From Ceratodon purpureus (Eukaryota; Streptophyta; Bryopsida; Pseudoditrichales; Ditrichaceae): a DNA stretch of 64,000 bases. The stretch spans positions 4,389,271-4,453,270 of the forward strand of contig CM026432.1 in the NCBI GenBank assembly GCA_014871385.1, written 5' to 3'. Positions 46,801-57,875 of this stretch are shown here, piece after piece. Under the pieces are notes generated by a model, which did no database searches, was not told where the DNA came from, and was given only the letters and a program-made list of their open reading frames with translations. The stretch's first letter is position 1. Each line of letters begins with the position of its first letter. The translations under genes and the position numbers were made by a program.

Positions 46801-46994
46801 TGTGTGATAACACCGTTGGAGGTGATGGAGCCAACAATGATCAAGCAAAAGGATCTGCCAACAAAGATGACCCCGGGGAGGATGGCAACAATGTGGATCC
46901 TGAGGAAGGTCTCAAATCCAGTGACGGTGACGATGCTGGCAACAACGTGGACAGCGATGACGCTGGCAGCGACCCTGTGACCCGTGTGAATTGA
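43888..46994 (+). CDS. Transposase-like protein of unassigned superfamily, with one in-frame stop
   Basis: Exons 43888-45160, 45262-46340 and 46443-46994 join in phase with GT-AG introns (GAAG|GTAACG...CCACAG|AGTT; CATG|GTGAGT...GACAG|CATG). The predicted product is ~967 residues, interrupted by a single TAG at 44848-44850 (context VSH-stop-GYGALYKSV). It has a coiled coil at aa ~110-200, then a core with HLAADMKTIKCMYGLQ and CIYC-type Cys, LHALVRLAEKIV, FGEEHVSHYM, and after intron 2 HVIVRHGSWFVEEYGSL and SCQGMEKSHHQAK, ending in a Gly/Asp-rich tail. This order (Asp plus CxxC, a Leu-rich helix, then YGSL...QGxEKxHH) is one I associate with uncharacterised eukaryotic transposon proteins. No DDE triad could be assigned with confidence. 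The stop suggests early decay or an unrecognised intron. Confidence 0.5.
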
Positions 46995-47019
46995 GTACAA
47001 TGCGTTCTAAACTCATTGG

Positions 47020-47131
47020 ATGGCTATTCTAGAATGTGACAAGTCCTTATTTAATTTTTTATTTTTTTAATCGGAGTAGACAGTGGTTTTTTCTTGAACA
47101 TGTTTTTTGGTTTATATTCTAGAATAGCCAT
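47020..47131. repeat. 16-bp inverted repeat downstream of the transposase-like gene
   Basis: ATGGCTATTCTAGAAT at 47020-47035 is exactly inverted at 47116-47131, with an 80-bp AT-rich spacer, within 30 bp of the stop codon. It may be a 3' end-forming structure or a small insertion. Confidence 0.7.
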
Positions 47132-48948
47132 TTACGAATAGATTTATAAAAAAGATTCGGATTTTATCCAGGAATTGCCTAAAATGGCTTATCCATTGCT
47201 ATGTTACTCTTGATAATTATTAAAGAGGCACCCATGGAGAAGGTAGTGATTCCACTGACAGTGAGGTCGCTGGCAGCAAGGAGTACAGTGACGACGCGAG
47301 CAATGGCCGTCTGTGACTTGGCCGCAATGTGTCTTGGTAATTATGTTATAGCTATGTAGAATGTGGCTGGCAACAATGTTTTTTTTGAATGAGTTAGGCC
47401 ATGTTTCTCCCCTAAACTTGTTTTGTGGATAGCTCACTAAAGTGCCTAGTCCATGCAATTATTAATCTTCATAATTAATGGTCTTAGTAATCATATGTAC
47501 CGGTCACGCTCAAATTAAGATTTTAATTTCTAAGACGATTTTCTAAGTACCCACATCAAATGGGGATGTGTGGTTTAGGGCCATGGCAATCATTTGCATG
47601 GAGTGGCAATTAAGGGAGAAATGAGAGCTTTGCACCAACTCCTCAACCTCCCTTCATTAAACTCTGTTTGAGACTCTCAACTCCCTCTAAGCCCCCCAAA
47701 CCTCCCCTAAAAGCGTTCCAATATCCTCTTGAAGTAAACCCGGCCTAGTTTCCAAGGACGCACATGTGGTTGACTCGGGCAGGAAGGCCTCTCTCTTTTC
47801 CTGCCTTGTTCCCATACGACACCCTCCGTTGACTCCAACACCTCTTCAGCTCCTCTGTCTTCTTCAGTCGTCCTCTTGCTGTCAGCAAGGGCCCTCGCGA
47901 TTGCAATTACCTTGGCAGTTTTGTGGGCGCCGTGGGGAAGTTGGATGTTCAGAGGGCGGTACAGTCACGCACCCCCTTTGGGTCATTGAGGATCGCGTGA
48001 GGAGACGAAGAGTACCGCCAGCAACGACTTTGAAGGAAGGGGCCGTTGCGGTCGACTGCACGAAGCAGCTGCAGCGTGAGGAGCGAGCCGTCGAGGAGGG
48101 CCGTGGAGATTCAACGGCAGGTGGAGCAAGGGGGTCGTGAGCGGTTTTGGAGCAGCAAGGTCGGGAGCGAGGAGCAGCAGCAGGGTCGAGAGCTGCGGGG
48201 AGGTACAGCAAGGAGGACGAAGGAAGAGCAGCAACGTCGTTGGCAAGAAGAAACGGAAGTGCAAGCACTGTGGTGGGTCACGGAAGGTGATAGAGCGGGG
48301 CAGAGCTGCATTACACGGAGCTCGCGTTGAGGGTCACGTGAGGAGCGGCCGTGGAGCTGAAGGCGAGTTCTTGCGGTTGGGAGCTACAGCGCAAGGTGTG
48401 GGGAGGAGCAGCACGGTCGGGAGCCCGAGGGGAGGGGGGTACAGCACAAGGAGCGGGGTGGAGCTCTCGAATAGTGAGGAGCAGGCGTGGAGCTCATTGG
48501 CGAAGTGAGGAGCGGGCGTGGAGCTGCAGCGTGAGGAGCGGAGTGGAGAAGAACCGAGGCCAGCCGGAGAGAGGGGAGGGTGAGCTATAGCAGAAGAAGC
48601 GGGGTGGAGCAGCAGGGCTGGGAGCGTGGGGTGAGGTGGAGGTTTCTCGGCTGCAGAATCTAGAGGCGCATTGTCACGCGCGGCGAGAGGGGCTTCAAGC
48701 TGCACCGTCTTCCACCGCTGACAGTGAAGCATTGCGAGGTTAGTGATCTGATCGTGTCTATTTTTTTGCAACCTTGCTCCTCCTTATGTTGCGGTTGGCC
48801 ATGTTGGAGCGTACCGACCATGGTGAAGAGAATAGAGTTGCTCAGCAATGGCTGCTAGGGTCGCGGGGGGTAATGGTTTAGAGATGTGTAGCTTAAATCT
48901 CTAATCTGCAAGAATAATACCCTGTCCGTTTCTCTCCTTTCAGCTGCC
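47132..48948. other. Region without a supported gene, purine-rich internal repeats
   Basis: Between 48040 and 48650 the top strand is G/A-rich with degenerate 25-35-bp repeats of GTGAGGAGCGGNGTGGAGCT type. Several open frames on both strands cross it but have repeat-driven composition and no domains. A pyrimidine tract ending TCCTTTCAG at 48943 could be a 5'-UTR splice acceptor for the next gene. Confidence 0.5.
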
Positions 48949-50939
48949 ATGCGCGATCCCCCTTTCGTAAAACGTGTTGTTTTTGCACTACCAGCGCCAG
49001 GGATGTCGAGCCGTAGGAAGGGAAAGGAGGCCGTCGTGAAGAAGGAGGTCGTCGAGGTTGCTGACAGCAAGGAGGATGGCAACGATGTTGAGACGCCGTG
49101 GGATGACGCCTTCGACTTGGACGGCTTACCCCCTGCACTTCATGCACAGCTCCACCACCTCGCCCCATTTCTGCTGGGTAGGCAGGCTGCGGATTACGAT
49201 GAGGACTTCTTCGCCCGCACCTTGCAACTCTCCAACAAGGGGCTCAAGTTCAGTGACCTCAGCGGCGACAAGCATTGCAGGAAGGCCGACTTCATCGACA
49301 GATGGCCAGAGCGTTCTTCTGGGCGGCACTACGTTGCTGACTGTGAGGATCCGGAGGCCCATAGGAAATACTGCGAGATGTACCGGTGGACTTATGGAGG
49401 TGACCCCGACAACTGGGCATTCGGGACCTCCTTTCTTCGGGCTTGCCACCTCTACTTTGAGAAGGGCGTGGATGTCAACTTCGCCCAGAAGGCGGAGGCA
49501 ATTGTGAAGGGGCGTGAGAAGCTGCCAGGGCGTAATCCGCAGAAGTTGACTCCCCCGGCCTTGAGGGAGCAGATTGAAGCCATTATCGACTTCCTCGCTG
49601 GCCACATCTCCGGTGCTGGCAGCAAGGGCAAGGGAGGAGGGGCGGAGTCGAGCGGAGGAGCCAAGCCAGTTGGAGCCACCTCCAAGGCTTTGATCACGGC
49701 CGCGGAGGCGAAGAAGGTCAGGGGACCTAGATCCCTGCCCCCTCCTGCCAAGGCCGTGGCTGAGAAGAAGTCCGTGAAGGCCCTTGCTGCCGTTGCCATC
49801 AAGGTGCAGCCCTTGGTGGCAACGGATCCGAAGCAAGTCCTGGAGCAGCAGCGCCTCAAGAAGAAGTCCTTGGAGGCGGCACTTCTGAAGGTGGAGGCCA
49901 GCCGGGACCGCGTGAAGGTCAACCTTGCAACCCAGCGGGACTACATCAAGGCCAAGGAGGCCGAGGAGTCCAAGCTCTATGACGACATCTTCTCCGCCCG
50001 CGAGGCCTCCAAGAAGGCCGCGGCTGATGGCAACGACGAAAAGAAGAGGCGCTTTGATCACGCGGCCCGCTTAGGCCAAGACAAGCTGGGGCTTGCAAGC
50101 AAGGCACTCCTTGAGGCCCAAGCCCGCATTGACAGGGTCTACAAGAAGTTGGAGGAGATGGAAGCCGATGAGCAGAGACGCCACGCCGAGGTCTCCGCGC
50201 TGACAGCGGAGATCTCGGCCTTGGAGTTGGCTTCAGCTTTCTTGCGCCCGAAGAAGGTGCTGGCTCGTTATCCATTGGAGTTCCAGGTGTTGCCAATAGC
50301 CCTGAACGACCCATGCCCCTTCTGCGAGCGTTACTTCGTTGACACCTGCTGCGTACCTCTGTTCTGCGGCTGCTTGGCACATCCCCATTGTATGTTTGAG
50401 GCAGTCTTCTCCCAAGACGCCCGGTGCCGTCGATGCGAGCGGGGGATGACTGGAGGATGGCTTGGGCAGTGGGGCTTCGACCTCGACTCCAAGGCCGCGG
50501 AGGAGTTACGTCTCACGGAGGAGATCTTCCTGGCCGAGCCTGCTTCACCGCGTGCTGGCAGCAAGAGGCCCGCTGCCCCCTCTGTGGCCGCGCTTCCGTG
50601 GAAGAAGACCAAGGGCAACCAAGGTTTGTTGCCCCTTAACCTATCTGCCCATTGCTACTTGCCTAATTCGTTGTTACATCCGAATAATTCTTATTTTCTA
50701 ATTCTTGTTTGCTGGCAGCAACTACAGAGGATGCTCTCCCCGACTCAGACTCCCTGGCGTTCGATCCCACGCAACGCTCTCCTCATGAGACCCAGGCAGC
50801 CCTATCCGGAGAAGGGAACAAGGGCTCATCCGCCACCACGCAAGGACCAGGTGCAGCTGAAAAGAACGAGGACGACACCAACATGGAGGGACTGTCGAGC
50901 CTTGTTGAGGCAATTGCCACAGATGCAGCCGTGGAGTAG
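48949..50939 (+). CDS. Coiled-coil protein with C-terminal RING-like zinc cluster
   Basis: Exons 48949-50623 and 50719-50939 join in phase (AACCAAG|GTTTG...GCTGGCAG|CAACTAC); about 630 residues. N-terminal ~210 residues form a compact Trp/His-containing domain (for example FDLDGLPPALHAQLHHLAPFL, DNWAFGTSFLRACHLYFEKG) I do not recognise. An Ala/Lys linker follows, then a long coiled coil (aa ~285-430) and, at aa ~450-490, CPFC...CVPLFCGCLAHPHC...CRRC, a C-x2-C, C-x-C-x2-H-x2-C, C-x2-C spacing typical of RING-type cross-braced zinc sites. The tail is acidic and Ser/Gly-rich. It may be a ubiquitin-ligase-like transposon protein. Start chosen because a splice-acceptor-like TTTCAG precedes it; an alternative ATG is at 49003. 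Confidence 0.6.
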
Positions 50940-52090
50940 ATTCCCACCTTAGATAGTTCCGTAGGCCGGGTTAGGGGTTTGCTGGCAGCGACTTTTGGTC
51001 CGGACTTTTATGGGCTACATTTCTTAAACTTTTCCGAACTTGAAAACAATTTGCCTCTGGACTGCCATGTCTCTTTGAAAGATATGGCATTCTTGTAACC
51101 CTTCCTTTTTATTCGCAACTGTATTTCTTCTTTATTGTGGACTGCTGACAGCAAGGGCTGCTCTTTAGCCGCCATTTTTTTTTTTTTCTTATTTCATTAT
51201 TCGCCACCATGGTCCCTTTCAATTTTGGCCATTGTTGTTATTTACCATCTGCGACCTACTTCATCTCTTATTTACAACTGTTTTTTATTTTTATCTTGTT
51301 CTATTAGAATCAAGCGTGGTTCTTTTTTTATTTGCAACCTTCATTTTTTCGTCTTTGTTGGCACCAAGGGCTGCATTGTGCCCGCCATTGCCAGTTCAGA
51401 GCACCAGGTTCACGAAGGAGCCAGCCTCTTCGGAGGAAGTAACAAACTTTACATTCCTTCCTAATTACTTCATATTTGTCAAGTGCCAAACTCCATTTTG
51501 TGCCTCTGAAGGGTCATGTGCTCTATTGTATGCAATTGTTTTTCTTTTCTTATTTTGCGCTAGCAGCAGGCTCCAGCGTCAATGGCGCCACCACAAGTTC
51601 GAAGCAATTTTGCGATTCAGACCCAGGCCCTCTGAAACCCCGGCCATTCTTCAGACTTCTTGTATTTTATTCTATTTTTCATTTTGCACCCTAGGATTCA
51701 CCACTGGTAATTGTAACTGTTTTTCTTTTCTATTTCCGCTGGCAGCACGAAGATCAAGGGTAATCACAAATTTGCCTCCATATAACACGTTAATACAGGA
51801 TGTCCCACAGAAAGTCCTGAATGGTAAGCAAAACCACTACCTGAACTCGCTAACGACTTCGCGAAGAACCTAATGACTTCCCACATACTGTGACTACCCA
51901 TCCCCGAAATCACTTTTCCTACAGCTCCACAATCTTCATCCTTTTGGGAACCGTGACATCCGCAGCTGTAAGGTGTCTCTCATGGCGCTGGTTGATCTGC
52001 ATCCAACAAATCCTGTCATTTTCGTTTGCTGGCAGCAAGGAGCTCTGAACAGCCAATTCCCAACACATCAAAACGACTACATGAATTCGG
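50940..52090. other. Intergenic region with poly-T tracts and splice-acceptor-like motif copies
   Basis: It contains several T-rich stretches each followed by GCTGRCAGCAAGG-type words (50988, 51144, 51740, 52027). On the minus strand 51919-52040 could hold a terminal exon of the 52091-53257 gene, but the joining frame is ambiguous. No other gene supported. Confidence 0.45.
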
Positions 52091-53257
52091 CTAGACTCGT
52101 ACCTTTTTCTCACGAACACCGTTGGCCTCTATCAAAACCAGGTTGTACTGCCCAGGTACGTCATCTCCAAGTGCCATTGCAATTTCGTGCCGCAGGTGGG
52201 ATACTGGCCAACCCTTGCCAACTTCGAATGTTGGCAGCAAGTTCCCCCTAAACATACAAGACACTTCCACCATCACCTCCTCTGGTAGGTGATCCAACGC
52301 TTCCCACTGACTGTTGGCAGCCCCCCTATACCTTGTATACATGAACCTGGTGTATAATGTTTGTCTTCCCACGTGATAGCGGAAAACAATGCTGGTCCTG
52401 TTGGCAACGCACTTGATGACATCTTGGCCAATGTGGAACTTCTCGTTCCACCCTGGGTTCATTAGACTGCTCAGCAGAGCCTCGGATGGAGTACTCAAAA
52501 CAAACAATCTAGGTGTCCGCCTAATGCTGTCAGCAGCTACCGCAAACAAATCAACCATAACATGGATTGGCATAAACCATTGGTGGTGGACGAAGCTGCT
52601 ACCAGTTGTTGCTTTCATGGCATTTGCAAAATCGAGAGTGAGCTTTGTTCTAAACGCCTCAGATGTGTGCATGTCTGGCAAAGGCCACTCCACATCGTTG
52701 AACCCTGGAAGCGGGAGTGCTTCAACCTTTCCGTACAGCGTGTCACCTGTTGGAGGCAAATACAGACCACCAAGGAAGAATGTACCTATGTCCAGCAACT
52801 CCGCGTGGCTCTGTCGATTCCGTGTTGCCTCCCCAATCTCAACATGGAGCACAAGAATGGGACCAAGGATAGATGCAGGATGTACCCAATCCTCCGAAAC
52901 CGACGCGTACAGGTAGTTTGCCATTCCCAATTTGGTTGCTGCCTCCGTAGGATCCAAGCGCAGATGCCTTGGTTGATATGCATGTTGCACAAGCACCTTA
53001 TCGAGGTCGCATGCTCCATGCTCCGTGGAGATCCAAGAGAAATCTCTGATCTGCGCTTTGAAGGCCCCCCGAAAATTTTCTCCACCATGTCGCCTTGCCT
53101 CTCTACCCCAAGGCCCATCCGACGCTGGTTGCAGCATAACCCATGAATCACGATCCACCCTCATGGGGATCCAGTTGCCCTCCAAGTCTTGAGTATTATG
53201 CAGAATGACACTCTGTACGAGGGAGTTTGGCCGTGAAGCCATACCACTAGAATGCAT
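52091..53257 (-). CDS. Hypothetical 388-aa protein with ubiquitin-like C-terminus
   Basis: An open frame from ATG 53257 to TAG at 52103-52105 region. Most of it (for example QPRHLRLDPTEAATKLGMANYLYASVSEDWVHPASILGPILVLHVEIGEATRN) is not a family I know. The last ~65 residues (VEVSCMFRGNLLPTFEVGKGW, then VSHLRHEIAMALGD, then YNLVLIEANG) have the strand-strand-helix-strand pattern of a beta-grasp/ubiquitin-like fold. AAAAAG|GTACGAG at the very end is a good donor, so the real protein probably continues into another exon and the terminal RV-stop is intronic. It is convergent with the RING-like gene within the same inverted-repeat unit. Confidence 0.5.
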   Translation of the reverse strand: MHSSGMASRPNSLVQSVILHNTQDLEGNWIPMRVDRDSWVMLQPASDGPWGREARRHGGENFRGAFKAQIRDFSWISTEHGACDLDKVLVQHAYQPRHLRLDPTEAATKLGMANYLYASVSEDWVHPASILGPILVLHVEIGEATRNRQSHAELLDIGTFFLGGLYLPPTGDTLYGKVEALPLPGFNDVEWPLPDMHTSEAFRTKLTLDFANAMKATTGSSFVHHQWFMPIHVMVDLFAVAADSIRRTPRLFVLSTPSEALLSSLMNPGWNEKFHIGQDVIKCVANRTSIVFRYHVGRQTLYTRFMYTRYRGAANSQWEALDHLPEEVMVEVSCMFRGNLLPTFEVGKGWPVSHLRHEIAMALGDDVPGQYNLVLIEANGVREKKVRV

Positions 53258-54331
53258 GAAATTTTCGACTGTGAACTCAAAAACTTACAAATGGTATCGT
53301 CGCTGTCATCAACCGCCAGAACTACACGCTGTCAACACACCCTCCGCCATCACGAACGGCTGAAACCTGCGTCCACGGCCTCGCAACCAAGGTACGACCT
53401 ACCCTAAAACCTCATCCCGAAACCCCAATTCCCAACTCAGGTACTCTCTCCAACCTATGTGGATGGCAGACCGCTGGCAGCGTTGGAAGACCACTACAGC
53501 TAAACCCTAAATCTCTACTGCACAATGCGTGACCACCCACAACCGAAATCGAACAACTTCGCCCAGCCTTTGGAGGCCTCCACCGCTCCATCCTGCTTGA
53601 CAACGCAACGACAACAACTCTCTCAGGGGAACGCATGAGGTTCGGAATGACCGTTGGCAGCATTTCGACATCAACACCTTGTGCACGTTGCATCTCAAAG
53701 GGGGAGCGGCAATTCGATTTCGGTAGGTGGCCTGTGGAGTCAGTTTTGCAGGAGTTCATAAAGCCCACCACCGCTGACATCCTTCTGCAATGCTCGAATT
53801 CCGTGCGCGAAGAGGCTCCGTTCTCGACCTGCGGGACTACACGCGCGGGGGAGGGAAGCCTTCCTGCGCGACTATTGGCCGGACCCCCCCATTCGCGATT
53901 TGGCTCACTTTTGGCGACCTGCTGGCACAGTTGGTGCCAGCAGGTAAAGTGCACGGGCATGCCCAAAATTTTGGCACAAATAACATGGAAAAGGCCCGTT
54001 GGAGACCCCAAACTGCTCCTAATGTCAAAAGTTGTTTGCTGCATGTGATCGTCAAACTCATTTAGGTGTTTCTTCTACCTCTGTTTGTGAAAGCGAAGTT
54101 CGTGAGAAGCTTGAAGCTTAATATATTCAATTGTCTCTTAGCAAATTCAAGTTTGAATGTTTGCATTAAAACACTAAAATTAACAATATTTTAGGTTTAT
54201 CAAATTTCCAAATTCTTAAATTTTTAATACATTTGTGGCTACATAGTGCCATACAAGCTACAACCAAAAGCTAATATGTATCTACAACCAAAAGTTAAAT
54301 AAGCCATGAAAATCTGGGTACCACGACGAGG

Positions 54332-54724
54332 TCAGAAACTGTGCCGACGAGGGACTCCTGGTCTCTCCCTAGTCCTGGCCAAGCTAGCCTGAAGCTCGTC
54401 AATCCTCCTCCTCAAGTACTCCGCAGTCTCGTCCATGCGTCCAATAAGCTCAATGGCTCGATCCAAGTCACTCAAGCGGCTCGACAAAGCCTCGTGGAAG
54501 GGGGGGCGAGGACTCAATCTGCGTCCAACGGCATCCTCACCATTCTCATGAATGGCGAGTACATGCAGAAAAGTGTGTGCCATCAAAGATCTCGAGCAAA
54601 CTGGGCATGTGTCATGGCCTCTCATTATCCAATCCAATAACTCCGCCCAACAAAATACATGGCCACATGTGGTGGACACCGGATCAACCATCTGCTCATA
54701 ACAAATATTACATATGAACGACAT
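54332..54724 (-). CDS. Small RING-finger protein with one zinc ligand replaced
   Basis: 130 residues, intronless. N-terminal C3HC4-type RING: CNIC (C5, C8), CGHVFC (C20, H22, C25), CPVC (C40, C43), typical of RNF5/RMA-like E3 ubiquitin ligases. The sixth ligand expected three residues after C25 is Glu (FCWAELLDW instead of FCWxCLxxW). After the RING comes a short helical/coiled-coil region (SDLDRAIELIGRMDETAEYL) and no transmembrane anchor, unlike RMA proteins. It sits 300 bp outside the right end of the second transposon unit. It may be a divergent or non-functional E3, or may still fold using the acidic side chain. Confidence 0.65.
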   Translation of the reverse strand: MSFICNICYEQMVDPVSTTCGHVFCWAELLDWIMRGHDTCPVCSRSLMAHTFLHVLAIHENGEDAVGRRLSPRPPFHEALSSRLSDLDRAIELIGRMDETAEYLRRRIDELQASLARTRERPGVPRRHSF

Positions 54725-56958
54725 GGTGACTCCCTGTCACAGCTCCTCCAACCAAGTGACTATCCCACCGTGCACCGCAACTTTCAGCAACTTTCCACCC
54801 TCTAAAGATCAGCAACCATCAGGAACATCAGGAACTGGTTCATGTATATGACAGAAATTATGGCGACATTTACAGGTAAGAGGATTTTGTTTACATGCAC
54901 TGAGTGCTCACCTTAATTTGTTGCAGCAAGCCTTCTACGTGAAGAGCTAAAGGACATACACTGGAATTCGATTCCTGCAAAGCGAAAATCAATATCAGGC
55001 ATAGTTATAGATCGGTGGACATTGAACCAAAGTGGAAAGTTATTTACCAAAGTGTAGTTAGTGCAATTATTGAAGCGAAACTTATCAAGATCGTCAGGAC
55101 GAAGATTGGGAACTTCGTAGGACGTATCTATTCATCTTCGATCACCTCTTGATGCTCTATACTTGCAGACTCTGGAATTCGGACCCGTGGACGCTGTCTC
55201 TGGACAGTGCAGATTGGCTGAAATGTGCTCACGCGCTGGCCACAATGTAAACCGATCTATGCACTACAAAACATAATTTACTCGTTTGCCATGATAACTA
55301 AATCGGCTATTACGAGGACCATGTAGCCCGATCAGAGAGTGCTCCCATCTTCACTACGACTAGAATGTATGACAATCGACATCTATTCCCGACCAACTAC
55401 TCTTCACAACTTCGATGGTCCATGATCCCCCTTTCCAAGAATCATATATTGCATGGAAAGTAGCTCCCTGAACCTCCGAAAATTCTCTAGAATACACGTC
55501 CTGAGAAGCATTCAACAAGCCACCACATGAGAAGAAGAAAGCCCAACACATCAACAACCACCAAAAACGCTGTCAAGTATTAAGGTCATATTCATTAAAA
55601 TGGCCAATCCTGATTATATTGGCTGCGCAAATAGTGTGAATTCATTTCATTTTCTCTCCTTATTTGAATAGTGTGGCGGCCAATATAATTGGGAGTGGCC
55701 ATTTTAATGAATATGCCCTTGTATGTGAAATCCATATCCCCGACTCTTGAGAATCTAGACGCTCCCTTGCGATTTGATCACTTGGTCGCTAATTCTACCT
55801 AACAACAGTCACGCTACAGTGCACTAAATCACGTTCGCTTGAAAATCCCGGAATCAAAAACAGTAGTAAGCAATCGACGATGTGCGAGTGAAGGCTCTCG
55901 AAGTGGTCCAGAACGCAACACGAGTGAATATTCTATTAACAATATTCGGGAGCTCGTCAAGCAGTCGCCGACAGAGGCACTCACGACCATCGGATGGTCG
56001 ATCCCGATCCTGCGATGAAGACAATCTGACGTGGCGGTGGGGCCCGCACTTGCAGGTTTAACAAGGTCTCATATAAAAGTAATAAATATAACTCTTTAAC
56101 CATTTCAACAACCATCAGAGGTAGAGACGGGTATTTCTGTGTGTTTAAGCCATTCAGCATATATGGGATTGAGAAAATTATCGGGATAAAATTTATATAA
56201 ATAGATGTTAGGTTGTAAATTACGAATCTGATTTTTTAATTTCTTTTTCAGAAATTTATCAAATTTCAATGATTATTTGAAGTGCAACAATGTAGACTGT
56301 CATAGTTATTCAGTAGGCTGATACACACTTACTGCCCAACCAAAACAGCGTTCTACTAAGTGTGCTAAGTGTGGTAGTTAGGTGCTGTCTACAGTATTGC
56401 TGCTATGTATTATAAAACAACAAGTATTTTTTATAAACAATCATTGTATGATCTCAAATTTTGTAAACCAAAAAGCAATCTAAGATCCGATCCCTCAATG
56501 AAAGATTCCCTTTTTCAACAAAATTATCTTTATACTCAACTTGAGTTTTAAAAACCAGGCTATGAATTTTGCTTTATTATATTATTATTTTTTCCAAATA
56601 ATTGGGAGGTATAGAAGATGGTTTTCTTACAATATACTATATACAAGAGCTTGGTGGTGTCTGAATTAAAAGAAAATAAGTTCCAACCCCATTCTTCATC
56701 CAAAACATAGTCATGGAAGGCCCGGTGTTATGAAAACCCATGGCCGTTCCCTGGCTCGTGGTGCGGCCACGTCGTCACGTTCCCGATGCGTTCCCAATGA
56801 CTTCATCTCTCAGTAGTGGAATTTCAAAGTAGGGGATGACGTCAGTCTGCGTTTGATGTCGTCGCAGAGGGATTCAAATTCAGGGTTGCAGGGGAGCTGC
56901 GTTGGATTTGGAAAGAGGTTGCCTGCTTCTCTTCAATGGCATGCTTGCGAAGGCGTAG
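54725..56958. other. Intergenic region, no gene supported
   Basis: Short ORFs only, without motifs. It contains the MITE-like element at 55581-55720 and AT-rich sequence from 56090 to 56640. Confidence 0.5.
55581..55720. mobile_element. MITE-like 140-bp inverted-repeat element
   Basis: AAGGTCATATTCATTAAAAT at the left end is mirrored by ATTTTAATGAATATGCCCTT at the right end, and the arms continue pairing through TGGCC and GGCCAATATAAT/ATTATATTGGC, giving two ~45-bp arms. Flanking GTAT (55577-55580 and 55721-55724) is a possible 4-bp target duplication. Superfamily uncertain. Confidence 0.7.
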
Positions 56959-57078
56959 TTGGATCTCATACCTGGCTTCGGTGCGCGTCCCAGCATTGCC
57001 CTCTGCAACCCACTTCCTCTGTCCCAATCCCTCCGCTTGCTTTTCTTCTCCGCTTGCCACTCCCGAGAATCATACTTC

Positions 57079-57652
57079 ATGCTTGGAGCTTGTAATGCAG
57101 TCTGCTATGGCTTTCCATCGGCATCCGTGCTGCAACATCCGGCGGTTAGAATGTTGAGTCGTCCAGTTTTGCATATTGCGTTTGGGAATTCTAGGGTTTG
57201 GCAGTCGCAGAGGAATGTGGGTTCGTTTCCTGCTTCTCGATCGCACAAGGGAATTGGGTCCGTGAGAAGCCAGGCGCAGGATGATGCAGTTGCCGCACCG
57301 AGTTCTACCCCGACCAGCTACAAGACCCTCGCAGGGCCGTGTACGTTCACATTGGAAGTGAAGAAGAGCAAGTTCATTGCGGTTGCAAGTCCAGTAGACG
57401 ACGAGGCAGCTGCATTGTCCTTCCTCTCCCAGGTATTCATTCCAATGACCAGCATTGAAGAATTATATCTCTTTCTCTAATCTCGAGTGCTTTTCTCCTC
57501 TTCCATTTTAGCAAATCCTTTTCGGGCATAGTTGCTGCCATTTTCATGAAAACCCTGAGCTGATTCTAATGTGTTCCTAAATAGTTGCTTCTCGAGGCTG
57601 ACGATTGCAGGTGCGCGACACAAGTGCTTCTCACAACTGCTGGGCTTTCAAG
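57079..57652 (+). CDS. IMPACT/YigZ (UPF0029) family protein, 5' part only
   Basis: Exons 57079-57432 and 57611-57652 join in phase 0 (CCCAG|GTATTC; TTGCAG|GTGCGC). The first ~80 residues look like an organellar transit peptide (hydroxylated, basic, few acids). Then follow TFTLEVKKSKFIAVASPVDD and FLSQVRDTSASHNCWAFK, the conserved start of the IMPACT/YigZ N-terminal fold. The next conserved block of the family, which should follow after the donor AAG|GTTGG at 57653, is not found in the following several kb. A MITE occupies part of the downstream sequence. Either the gene is truncated or the third exon lies beyond unusual intron sequence. Role in plants is poorly known. Confidence 0.65.
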
Positions 57653-57875
57653 GTTGGTAAATTACAATTGATTTTATTAAATTGCCATACGATTGGAGTC
57701 AGTCCCTTGGTTTCAGCTACTGCATGGTTTGGTGAAAATTTCCAGAGGTTTACAACCACTTCTAATACTGCATACCTGGTGATTCTTTCACAATATTGCC
57801 TAAGTCTTGCAAGCGAGGTTTCAGGTTTATCACCTTCTCATTTGATTTTGATTCGAACTTGATATTTGAACCTTA

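Larger units (their letters stand above)
43004..54024. mobile_element. Second large DNA-transposon-like unit (~11 kb)
   Basis: GGTCTCCAACGGGCCTT at 43021-43037 is exactly inverted at 53991-54007. The inverted similarity extends outward to CATTAGG (43004; mirrored 54018-54024). Both ends have subterminal hairpins: GGCAGCCC...GGGCTGCC at left and CCTGCTGGCAC...GTGCCAGCAGG at right. Inside are a transposase-like gene on plus, a coiled-coil RING-like protein on plus and a minus-strand protein with a ubiquitin-like C-terminus. I could not find a clear target duplication, so the exact ends are uncertain. Superfamily not assigned. Confidence 0.6.

Noticed and set aside
47882..48771. Overlapping 80-145-aa frames on both strands at 47.8-48.8 kb
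   Set aside because: Composition follows purine-rich degenerate repeats; no motif, no splice context, no support for one frame over another.
49126..50061. 311-aa Leu/Gly-rich frame on minus
   Set aside because: Antisense shadow of the coiled-coil RING-like gene.
41735..54060. Shared word TGATCGTCAAACTCATT at 41749 and 54049 as target duplication of the second transposon
   Set aside because: The left copy lies 1.25 kb outside the inverted terminus, so it is more likely a short dispersed repeat; kept only as a note.
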